From the NCBI GenBank assembly GCA_964462515.1, contig CAYWXK010000049.1, positions 1 through 26,160 on the forward strand: a DNA stretch of 26,160 bases, in the 5' to 3' direction. How positions within the stretch are numbered: position 1 is the stretch's first letter; every line of letters starts with the position of its first letter. The notes below the pieces were generated by a model. It ran no database searches. It saw only the letters and a list, made by a program, of their open reading frames with translations, and was not told the DNA's origin. The translations under genes were made by a program, and so were the position numbers. Of this stretch, positions 1 to 6,554 are shown piece by piece. Origin of the DNA: CAYWXK01 sp964462515. Its GTDB lineage: Bacteria > Planctomycetota > Phycisphaerae > Sedimentisphaerales > Anaerobacaceae.

Positions 1-600
1 GTATTTGCGTCAGAGTCACCACTGTCGCCGTAAGCGGCGAGGCAGCATTGACCATCGTGGCCAGATACCTGGTCGTCGTATGATCGACCTGCGTCCGAAG
101 GTTGTAAATGAGCGCAGGCGTGTAGGTGACTGGGAGTCTGACACACTTGAGGGTCGTAAGAGCAGCGGCTTATTGGCAACGCATGTTGAACGCAAAGGAC
201 GTTATACAGTGGCGGTGAAAGTGGAAGATAAATCTGCCGATACGGTAACCCGTGCGACGCTTGAGGCAATGCTAAAGTTGCCTGCTGAAAAGGTAAGGAC
301 GATGACGTTTGACAATGGAAAGGAGTTTGCAGGATTTAAGGAGCTTGAGCGTGAACTTGGTATGCGGAGCTATTTTGCCAATCCGTACCATAGCTGGGAG
401 CGAGGGACAAATGAGAATACCAATGGCTTGCTGCGTCAGTTTTTTCCCAAAGGTGCGGATTTTAAGCGTGTGAGCCAAACTGAACTTGACAGAGTGGTAG
501 AATTATTAAATAATCGCCCACGAAAATGTTTGAACTATCGGACCCCGACAGAGGTCTTCTGGAGCAAACCTATGCGTTGCGCTTCAGATTGAAATTTGCG
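1..600 (+). mobile_element. IS30-family insertion sequence, right end
   Basis: The transposase is followed within a few bases by a GTTGCGCTTCAGATTGAAAT-type sequence (about 573-600). This resembles right terminal repeats of IS30-family elements, which often overlap the transposase stop. The exact boundary is an estimate, because the left terminal repeat and any target duplication lie outside the window. Confidence 0.6.
2..592 (+). CDS. IS30-family transposase, C-terminal part (5' end outside window)
   Basis: This is the catalytic half of a DDE transposase of the IS30 family. The reading frame is open to the left edge, so the N-terminal helix-turn-helix part is outside the window, and the TTG at 5 is not a credible start. 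The DDE signature is visible: the first Asp in WESDTLEG, the second in TFDNGKEFAGF, and the Glu in GTNENTNGLLRQFFPKG. The final segment NRPRKCLNYRTPTEVF is the usual IS30 C-terminus. The stop codon falls inside the presumed right terminal inverted repeat. The family excises and inserts its own IS through circular or dimer intermediates. The visible part is uninterrupted, so the element may be functional, but the left end cannot be seen. Family assignment is very secure. Confidence 0.93.
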   Translation, partial: YLRQSHHCRRKRRGSIDHRGQIPGRRMIDLRPKVVNERRRVGDWESDTLEGRKSSGLLATHVERKGRYTVAVKVEDKSADTVTRATLEAMLKLPAEKVRTMTFDNGKEFAGFKELERELGMRSYFANPYHSWERGTNENTNGLLRQFFPKGADFKRVSQTELDRVVELLNNRPRKCLNYRTPTEVFWSKPMRCASD

Positions 601-605
601 AGTAT

Positions 606-629
606 ATAAGTATATGCGTATATACTTAT
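606..629. repeat. AT-rich palindrome beside the IS30 end
   Basis: A perfect 10-bp inverted repeat, ATAAGTATAT (606-615) and ATATACTTAT (620-629), surrounds a GCGT loop. It starts a few bases outside the presumed IS30 right end. It could be a symmetric insertion target of the kind IS30 elements favour, or a weak bidirectional terminator; no T-run follows on the plus strand. Confidence 0.5.
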
Positions 630-745
630 GGAGTGATTTAAGAAACAGGATTTTTGAGGGAGAGATTTCAGTTGCGGATTTCGGATTGTAGATGGCGGAT
701 TTACACTGTTTTTTTTATCCGCTTTTTTAAGGTTTTTGAGAAATC

Positions 746-1507
746 TTATTGCCTCTGCCGTCTATCTTGCCTCTGACGTCTATCGGACACGATTCTCCCC
801 TCCGTTAAAGTCAAGAGCGCTTGCGGTCTGCGGATAAACGAATCTATCCCACCAATTCCTAAACCAGGCAGCTTACCTTGATAAGTTACCAGAGACCCTT
901 TATTCAGCGAAAGTAATCTTTGCTTCAATGATTCATCTTTTTGGAGTATTAAACGCACCTCTAAAGAAGACGAGTCAGGCCATCTATAAATAAAACACAC
1001 ATAATATTCGAGCTCTGCCGAGCGTGATTTTTTACTGTGCTCAAAAACACCTTGAATGCTTCCTGTCCATTGCACGCTTTTACCTTCATAATTTTGCTTA
1101 TAAAATTCCTCTCTCTGCAAGAACGTTAGCGTTTGTTCCTGTTTGTTAAGGACCCCACGGAGTTGCTCAATACTCACGTCAATCACGTTTTCGGATTTGT
1201 CCTTTAATGGTTTTTTATCCTCCTGAGGTGATATGTCCATACCAGCTTGAGAACATAAATTTTTCAGTCGTTCGTTTTCCTTCGTTTGTTCATCTAATTT
1301 TAACTGAAGAGCGGCCTTTTCGCTTTCAATACGGCTAATTGTTTTTTGTTGAGTCTCAACAACATTTTCTAATCTCTTAATCTTTTCCTCTAAAAGTTTG
1401 ACTTTTTCAGTAGGGTCTTTTTGCTCCTGTCCCCACAGCGTAGTATGCAATCCAATCAAAAAAGTCGCAAGCGTTGTTACTAAAACGAAACATTTTTTAG
1501 AATTCAT
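746..1507 (-). CDS. secreted coiled-coil protein with possible OB-like C-terminal domain
   Basis: A 253-residue protein of unknown function. Residues 1-26 form a signal peptide (KK, then a hydrophobic stretch ending near LWGQ), so it is probably exported to the periplasm. Residues about 34-86 are a charged heptad-rich coiled coil. Residues about 120-240 form a beta-rich segment with YEGKSVQWTGSIQGV and GSLVTYQGKLPGLG. This pattern resembles OB-fold tRNA_anti-like domains of secreted planctomycete proteins; that match is my inference and is weak. The last dozen residues (DRRQRQ repeated twice) come from an 18-bp tandem repeat at about 750-785, so the natural C-terminus may have been altered. 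An AGGTG ribosome-binding site precedes the ATG at 1507. There is no operon partner on this strand. Confidence 0.75.
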   Translation of the reverse strand: MNSKKCFVLVTTLATFLIGLHTTLWGQEQKDPTEKVKLLEEKIKRLENVVETQQKTISRIESEKAALQLKLDEQTKENERLKNLCSQAGMDISPQEDKKPLKDKSENVIDVSIEQLRGVLNKQEQTLTFLQREEFYKQNYEGKSVQWTGSIQGVFEHSKKSRSAELEYYVCFIYRWPDSSSLEVRLILQKDESLKQRLLSLNKGSLVTYQGKLPGLGIGGIDSFIRRPQALLTLTEGRIVSDRRQRQDRRQRQ

Positions 1508-1730
1508 AATTCACCTGTCTTTACCTCTTTACAACTTACTTTTTACATCTCTGGGCGTCTTTTTATTGACCTACAAAAAGTCGTCGCTCTCCTTCACCTT
1601 ACTTTCTTCTGGCTGTCTCTTTTGCTAATATTCACGTTCAAGGTCTATATTTTAGACGAACAGCATTATACGCATGATAATTCTAAATTTTGATTTTTGT
1701 TTTTACATCTTGATTTTTACAATAGAGCGC

Positions 1731-1758
1731 AAAAATAGATAAACGTCCACTATTTATT
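1731..1758 (-). repeat. 3' cassette motif, copy A
   Basis: Read on the minus strand this is AATAAATAGTGGACGTTTAT followed by CTATTTTT. It overlaps the stop codon of the gene at 1750-2766. A near match (AATAAACAGGGGACGTTTAA then TCTTTTT) lies just past the stop of the gene at 5067-6239. It may be a REP-like oligonucleotide or a cassette end. Confidence 0.55.
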
Positions 1759-2766
1759 TTTCTTAAATAAACGGTTGACCAAGTTATTCAAAAACATGTA
1801 CAAACATAATAATCCTTGTTTAGCCTCAGCAAAATCAACATCAGCATGAACACCCTTAGACGCTAAATCATTCAATTTTCTGATAAAGTTTGAAAAGTAT
1901 TCATATTCTGCTTTCAATAATTCATCAGACTTGCTCTTGCCGAATTTTTTTGACAAGTATTCCTGTAATCTATTCAAATAATTATCGCCATCTAATACTC
2001 TTTCTGCACCATCAGAACAAATAACTTTGTCTTCCTGGGCCGGACAAAAATAATCAGCCACTGATTTAAGAATCCTCCTGATTTCAGTTAGTAGCAGAGA
2101 AAAATCTTCTTTTTTGCTTGAATTGGATAACTCAGTAGCTCTTTGCAGTTTATCATATATGTCCTGACTTTCCCCTTTAAAGAAATTGTTCACATGGTTC
2201 TGAGCATCAAAAATAAAATTATGGGTTTGTTTTTGCTCATACAGTTGTTTTTCAATTTCAATTGTATAATTAAAACAACGAGACCTTATTCTTTCTCTAA
2301 CGGTGTTAATATCCCTAATTCTATTTCTTAACTCAACTCTCGCTTTTGTGTTTCTATCTTCAAAGTACGCTGTATCAAAAGGGGTCATTCCCTTTGGTGT
2401 AGAAAGTTCGTTTACGCTTTTTTCTAATTGCTCAATATCACTTAAAAGTTCTCCTACTCCTAATGTGTAGACCATTTTTTCGTCGTCAGTAGCCTTTGGA
2501 TCCCAGCATACTGTTCTTTCTTCAAGCCATCGTTCAAAAGACTTCTCATAGAGATATTTTCGAGCATCTTCCTTTAGTTCCTTCGTCGCCTCCCAAAAAG
2601 CATCTCTAAAAGCAGCTTTATCAGAAGTAATCTCTCTGAGGAAAATTGCGACATTTCTGTAATCTTTATTTAATCTCGCAAGTCTTAGGCATGACATTAT
2701 AGCCTGTAATAGTTTATCTTTTTCTAGTTCTTCATAAATTTTATTGATTGTTTTCTGGTAATCCAC
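1750..2766 (-). CDS. AbiTii-like putative abortive-infection protein
   Basis: A 338-residue, mostly helical cytoplasmic protein with no signal peptide. The N-terminus (about residues 15-50) shows the small-helix pattern LLQAIMSCLRLARLNKDYRN, which resembles the N-terminal AbiTii domain of phage-exclusion proteins. The C-terminal 100 residues, with DNYLNRLQEYLSKKFG and LNDLASKGVHADV (about 297-310), resemble the shared C-terminal domain of AbiTii-like proteins, where a KGVHA motif is typical. This assignment comes from recalled family patterns, not a search. The start is a GTG at 2766 without a clear Shine-Dalgarno sequence. A 166-bp repeat shared with the AlbA_2 gene lies 79 bp upstream, and a shared motif overlaps the stop. 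Defence function is inferred. Confidence 0.7.
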   Translation of the reverse strand: MDYQKTINKIYEELEKDKLLQAIMSCLRLARLNKDYRNVAIFLREITSDKAAFRDAFWEATKELKEDARKYLYEKSFERWLEERTVCWDPKATDDEKMVYTLGVGELLSDIEQLEKSVNELSTPKGMTPFDTAYFEDRNTKARVELRNRIRDINTVRERIRSRCFNYTIEIEKQLYEQKQTHNFIFDAQNHVNNFFKGESQDIYDKLQRATELSNSSKKEDFSLLLTEIRRILKSVADYFCPAQEDKVICSDGAERVLDGDNYLNRLQEYLSKKFGKSKSDELLKAEYEYFSNFIRKLNDLASKGVHADVDFAEAKQGLLCLYMFLNNLVNRLFKKNK

Positions 2767-2844
2767 TATCTGTACAATCCATGGTCAATTAAATAAAATT
2801 CCCACCCAATTTTAGCATTTCACAAATAGTTAATATTCTATTTT

Positions 2845-3010
2845 AGTTTTATCTGCGAGTATTTTTGCCTGAATATGCTTGCCATAATATCACCTTGCCT
2901 TTTCGTGATTCATTTTGGCGAAATTGCCGGCACGCCGGGCAAGAGTAAAAGTCATACTCCATATTATACACGCCGGATGAGCTTTAGAAAACCTAAATTT
3001 CAGAAGGAAG
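2845..3010. repeat. 166-bp direct repeat, copy A
   Basis: About 95 percent identical to 6302-6468, in the same orientation, with a handful of substitutions and one single-base indel. It lies upstream of the GTG start of the AbiTii-like gene, as copy B lies upstream of the AlbA_2 gene. On the minus strand it contains a TATAAT hexamer at about 2967-2972 (CGTGTATAATATGG), so it might carry a promoter that reads into the gene with a roughly 200-nt leader. It also contains a plus-strand reading frame (from 2875) conserved between copies for about 40 codons, with two silent and two missense changes. Confidence 0.85.
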
Positions 3011-3095
3011 ACGCAAGTCGGATTTCATTCTACGCCGGTCTAAATATAGAGGATTGGCGGGGCAAGCGCCGGCACAGAGAAAATTAACCACGAAT

Positions 3096-3462
3096 CCATT
3101 CGACTCCCTCGACCCTGCTCGGGACGAGTGCGCTCAGGACAGGTTCACACGAATAGACACAAATTTTTTCAGATGCGGATTTACGCAGGATTAACGCTGA
3201 TTTTGTTTAACCGCGGAGAACGCAGAGGGCGCAGAGAGATTTGCTCGGCTTTGGCGTACTCAGCCGAGGTCATTCTCGATACGAGTATCTGCGATGCCCT
3301 TTTGCTTCGTCCGCCGAATCCCGAATAATTCGGGCTTCTTTATATAAGCCGAGCAAACGAAATCAGACACGGATTCCTTCGACAAGCTCAGGACAAGTTA
3401 CACGGGATTAACACTGTATTTCGTTTTGCCACAGAGGTCCCTTCGACTGCGCTCAGGACAGG
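3096..3462. repeat. interspersed CTTCGAC...GCTCAGGACA repeats (three copies)
   Basis: Copies at about 3096-3143 (with a GGGACGAGT-containing insertion), 3376-3397 (CCTTCGACAAGCTCAGGACA) and 3439-3462 (CCCTTCGACTGCGCTCAGGA). Each interrupts an older repeat: the copy at 3439 splits CCACAGAGGT from CACCGAGG. A fourth, diverged copy is at 24564-24588. They are short enough to be non-autonomous repeats or recombination footprints. Confidence 0.75.
3240..3357. repeat. 118-bp element with 12-bp terminal inverted repeats
   Basis: Perfect terminal inverted repeats, TTTGCTCGGCTT (3240-3251) and AAGCCGAGCAAA (3346-3357), enclose about 94 bp that includes a CCCGAAT-A-ATTCGGG hairpin (3320-3334). It sits within a CGCAGAGAG-type repeat and so looks like an inserted MITE-like element. 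No target duplication is evident. Confidence 0.6.
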
Positions 3463-3473
3463 CACCGAGGCCA

Positions 3474-3527
3474 TCCGCCTTCGCTATCCTGCTTTGCTAA
3501 AGCTACGTAGGAATCTGCTACGGCGGA
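3474..3527. repeat. TCCGCC...GGCGGA palindromic repeat
   Basis: An inverted repeat with TCCGCCTTCG at one end and CTACGGCGGA at the other. A shorter member of the same family occurs at 24856-24881, and a diverged one around 21729-21762. Confidence 0.6.
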
Positions 3528-3835
3528 CGAGCAGAGAGTTGCTTTAAGGCAGTGCATAAATGCACCTTAAATTCAAATTAAACCCTTTCTGAAACAAGTT
3601 TCAATCGGGTTTATGCTTTGAATTTTTACTGCTTCGCAGAAATGCCTTAAAGCGAAAGAGCGGCGGGCAAGGTGTCCAAAAAGAGCGGCGGGTAAATTTT
3701 GGTTTGGCAGTCCGGCCTTCGTCCCTTAGGGACTTCGGCGGAGTAGGCAAGGAAAAGAGATTAAAGGGGTCTCTCGAAAAACGGTAGCTGTCTCTATGAA
3801 CGGTACGCTTGACGGCATTCTTGGAATACCATTTG

Positions 3836-4801
3836 TCAGTCACAGAAAACAACTTTGGTAATTACTCGCGGCTTGCGGTCGAAGTGTGTAAAATCAGCTT
3901 CCCATTTGGTTCCATCGATGTCCACTTTGCCTCTCTTAACTAAGATGAACATTAGCAAGACACGTACGTTGACGTTGCGTAGATAGAAGGATGCAAGGCC
4001 CTCAAGCGTCTTGACCACTGCGGCCTTGGAGTTGGCGTCATCGATGAACTTCATCTCAATAATCAGTTGGTTGCCAAAGAGATTGAAGTCGGCCTGCTTC
4101 TTCTGTTTGTCGTAGTATATCGTTATCTCCTCCCTCCCTAATCCAGGAAGCCAAGGTTTGACTACTGTATAGAAGAGGTTCTGAAAATCGTACTCGGATT
4201 GAAGATTGACGGTCCAGCCGACCTGCGCCTGTCCTTTGGGCTTCAAATACTCAGGCTTCATTACCATGCGCTCGGCTAAGTCAGCGAGAAATGCACTTAT
4301 CTTGTCGGGAGTGTCGCCAATGTAGGGACATACAGGAAGCCCTATATCAGAAACACTCTTCATGTGTGCCTGCAAGGTTAACGATTCGAGGAAAGTATCT
4401 GGAAGCGTTGTTGGCGTGAACGATGTTCCGGCATGAACCTGCAGCTCCCAATTGATGTTAGCATCAAGCAGTCCGCTGTCTTTTTCCCAGAACTTGACCG
4501 CTTTCAGGAGGGTGACAAGTGCATCATATGACTCTGCTATTACGTAACTGTCATTGATACAGCTTGTCGCTTTGGCACCTGATACGATGAACGGGTCTAA
4601 AGCTGGACATTCCTCCATGGCGAAATCTCTCAATTGATGTGCGGGAATGTGTTTACTCGTGGTGACAAGAACATCACAGTCAGATCTTGTGCTCATGGTG
4701 CCGTGGCGTCTCGATCCGAAAAGATGGAGAGCAGTAATAGACGGAAACTGACGGACCAACTTCTCGGCGATATCTCTAAGATCATACGTAACTGGTTTCA
4801 C
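3836..4801 (-). CDS. nucleotidyltransferase fused to PD-(D/E)XK nuclease-like domain
   Basis: A 321-residue cytoplasmic protein with two recognisable parts. Residues about 10-100 are a MNT/pol-beta-type nucleotidyltransferase: G29-S30 in LFGSRRHG, then D41 and D43 in RSDCDVLV, the metal-binding signature. Residues about 195-300 look like a PD-(D/E)XK nuclease: E203 in a helix, D238 in QADFNLFGNQ, then E249 and K251 in IIEMKF, giving D-x10-E-x-K. The middle (100-195) is unassigned. Free-standing MNT proteins act as antitoxins that AMPylate or inactivate HEPN toxins, and the nuclease fold is widespread in restriction enzymes; the joint role here is inference. The start is GTG at 4801, with GGAG nine bases upstream. 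It sits between two repeat-flanked genes on the same strand. No HEPN partner is adjacent. Confidence 0.78.
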   Translation of the reverse strand: MKPVTYDLRDIAEKLVRQFPSITALHLFGSRRHGTMSTRSDCDVLVTTSKHIPAHQLRDFAMEECPALDPFIVSGAKATSCINDSYVIAESYDALVTLLKAVKFWEKDSGLLDANINWELQVHAGTSFTPTTLPDTFLESLTLQAHMKSVSDIGLPVCPYIGDTPDKISAFLADLAERMVMKPEYLKPKGQAQVGWTVNLQSEYDFQNLFYTVVKPWLPGLGREEITIYYDKQKKQADFNLFGNQLIIEMKFIDDANSKAAVVKTLEGLASFYLRNVNVRVLLMFILVKRGKVDIDGTKWEADFTHFDRKPRVITKVVFCD

Positions 4802-5036
4802 GATTCATAACTCCAACTATTGATTATATCGTTTCCCTATAAGAACCCATATCTGTTTTTGTGTCTGCATAACGTTTGAGCTTAACAGCAGCAGGTCGCA
4901 GTGCCCATTAGAGCAAATTCTTGAGCTTGCTTTCGCTTTTCTCTGTGACCATTGGCATACAGATAACGTTTTTCTTCGGTCCAGCGAAGGCTCGCGGCAG
5001 ACAAGGATTAAAATGCAAAATGCGGCTGCGGCGGAG

Positions 5037-5063
5037 AAAAAGATTAAACGTCCCCTGTTTATT
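5037..5063 (-). repeat. 3' cassette motif, copy B
   Basis: Read on the minus strand this is AATAAACAGGGGACGTTTAA followed by TCTTTTT. It begins three bases past the stop of the AlbA_2 gene and matches copy A (1731-1758) at nearly all positions. The rest of 4802-5036 shows no credible gene; a 93-codon minus-strand frame there overlaps the AlbA_2 gene and has no family features. Confidence 0.55.
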
Positions 5064-5066
5064 CTA

Positions 5067-6239
5067 TTACCTCGGTTTCCTATTATTATTTTTATCATAG
5101 TTTATAGATTGTTTGAAGCCACATGCATTCCAAATCGAATCAAATGCTGGTTTCAAAATCCTGTCTGCCGGTAAATCGTAGCTCTCAATTCTTATTGGCG
5201 AGATGATTAATTCATCTCTATCAATAGGATGAAATTCACCAGGCAACCAGAAAGAATCTACCCCCATCACATAACCTTTGACGCCCACAAGTGATAAACA
5301 TACCCAAGCAGGCAACTCGATTTGATATTTTTTGAATGACCCAAGATATTTGTTTAGAGCATCTATTAGTTTCTCCTCATAGCCAACAAAAGGTATTATT
5401 TTTTTCTCTCCTTTTATTTGAAGAGAAAAAGCATCTACTGCTTCTAAAACACCATTGTTAAACACATGAGTATAATAAAATACAATACCTTTTTCATCGT
5501 TACCTAAGTAGGTCATTATTCCATCAAAGGTTATTCTTCGGTTCCAGCCACTACTATAAATAGGTGGGAAATCAGATATCCATTCCTTACCAAAATCATA
5601 TCTTTTCCCAAGTTCAAAAGATGAATCAGGTATTAAATGAAGTACAATTTTTGCTCCAGAAAGCAGAGGCATAAATGTTTCATTTGTTGATATTGCTGAA
5701 AGCCTGTCACTTCTGAAGCTTCTAATTTTTGTAGCGAGCGTCTCCGACTCCAAAAACGCTCTTCTTAAATCCTCCACTTCAAGCTGGTGGACTCCACTGG
5801 AATTTCTGCCATAAAAACGGAAATGCTCCTTAATCCGAACAGCATGAGGTCTGGCAATGCTTCTGGGTATCTTTATAATCACCACTTTTCTTGATTCATT
5901 AACGTCAACCGTATGGAAATCCACTCCCCTAATAACAGGGTCAGCCCCTGTCCTGAGCAAATTTTCAAAACGTTGCTTGAGTTTATCAAAATCTTCGGAC
6001 TCCACTCCAAGTATTTCTGTTGGCACACTTTCTTTTTCATCAACACCATAAATAAGGTATCCACCAACCGTATTGGCAAAAGCACTAATATCTTTAAGCA
6101 AATCTTTATTACCAGCCTCTGTTAACGGGGGTAGTTCCCTTTTGTAGTCCAGACTTCTGCTCTCTGGGACTTTGTCTCGAACAATTATATTTATGTCATC
6201 AATCGTAATTTCACTTAATGGCTTATTAAACGGTTCCAT
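5067..6239 (-). CDS. AlbA_2 (Schlafen-type) domain protein
   Basis: A 390-residue cytoplasmic protein. Residues about 25-160 form an AlbA_2/Schlafen domain: SRSLDYKREL (28-36), then KDISAFANTVGGYLIYGV (49-66), and later FRFYGRNSSGVHQLEVEDLR. The domain occurs in putative transcriptional regulators (COG2865) and in many phage-defence and mobile-element proteins; it is thought to bind nucleic acid or nucleotides. Residues about 180-390 are an unassigned C-terminal domain, so the biochemical activity is unknown. The ATG at 6239 is preceded by an AGAGA purine run. The gene is flanked by the second copy of the 166/167-bp repeat upstream and the 27-bp motif downstream, like the AbiTii-like gene. 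Codon use is AT-rich compared with the sugar cluster, which suggests transfer. Confidence 0.82.
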   Translation of the reverse strand: MEPFNKPLSEITIDDINIIVRDKVPESRSLDYKRELPPLTEAGNKDLLKDISAFANTVGGYLIYGVDEKESVPTEILGVESEDFDKLKQRFENLLRTGADPVIRGVDFHTVDVNESRKVVIIKIPRSIARPHAVRIKEHFRFYGRNSSGVHQLEVEDLRRAFLESETLATKIRSFRSDRLSAISTNETFMPLLSGAKIVLHLIPDSSFELGKRYDFGKEWISDFPPIYSSGWNRRITFDGIMTYLGNDEKGIVFYYTHVFNNGVLEAVDAFSLQIKGEKKIIPFVGYEEKLIDALNKYLGSFKKYQIELPAWVCLSLVGVKGYVMGVDSFWLPGEFHPIDRDELIISPIRIESYDLPADRILKPAFDSIWNACGFKQSINYDKNNNRKPR

Positions 6240-6301
6240 TAGAATCTCTTTTTCGAATCTTTTTACTTTTCCTATTAATAATTTCTACATTAGCTCATTT
6301 A

Positions 6302-6468
6302 AGTTTTACCTGCGGGTATTTTTGCCTGAATATGCTTGCGATAATATCACCTTGCCTTTTCGTCATTCATTTTGTCGAAATTGTCGGCACGCCGGGCAAG
6401 AGTAAAAGTCATACTCCATATTATACACGCCGGATGAGCTTTAGAAAACCTAAAATTTCAGAAGGAAG
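6302..6468. repeat. 167-bp direct repeat, copy B
   Basis: Matches 2845-3010 from AGTTTTA.CTGCG through CAGAAGGAAG, with one extra A. It lies 63 bp upstream of the AlbA_2 start, in the same orientation relative to its gene as copy A. The matching sequence ends abruptly; beyond it the two loci are unrelated. Confidence 0.85.
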
Positions 6469-6480
6469 CGGGGATTCTTA

Positions 6481-6539
6481 TTGCAAAATGGCGAAATCAG
6501 CGGGATAATGCTTTTCATGCACAGCATGGCTTACGCCAT
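6481..6539 (+). promoter_or_regulatory. candidate sigma70-type promoter for the FAD oxidoreductase
   Basis: TTGCAA (6481-6486), a 17-bp spacer and GATAAT (6504-6509) give a plausible promoter. Two small hairpins follow near the predicted start of transcription: CATGC-ACA-GCATG (6516-6528) and ATGGC-TTAC-GCCAT (6526-6539). They overlap, so they could be alternative structures. Evidence is sequence match only. Confidence 0.4.
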
Positions 6540-6554
6540 AAAGAGGGCTAAAGA

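Larger units (their letters stand above)
3011..3835. other. non-coding region filled with interspersed repeats
   Basis: No credible gene. The region is a mosaic of short repeats: fragments of the ACCACGAA/CACAGAGG-type repeat (around 3085-3095, 3208-3238 and 3428-3438), insertions of a CTTCGAC-N-GCTCAGGACA element, a 118-bp inverted-repeat element (3240-3357) and a TCCGCC...GGCGGA palindrome (3474-3527). The stretch 3600-3835 can be read as an 83-residue frame but has the low-complexity SFWTPCPP-type composition usual for repeat-derived frames. Confidence 0.7.

Noticed and set aside
3601..3852. 83-codon minus-strand frame before the nucleotidyltransferase gene's end
   Set aside because: Repeat-derived composition, overlaps the 3' end of the real gene, no ribosome-binding site or family feature.
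4817..5098. 93-codon minus-strand frame between the AlbA_2 and nucleotidyltransferase genes
   Set aside because: Overlaps the AlbA_2 gene, has biased Cys/Ser/Arg content, and covers repeat-like sequence including the 27-bp motif.
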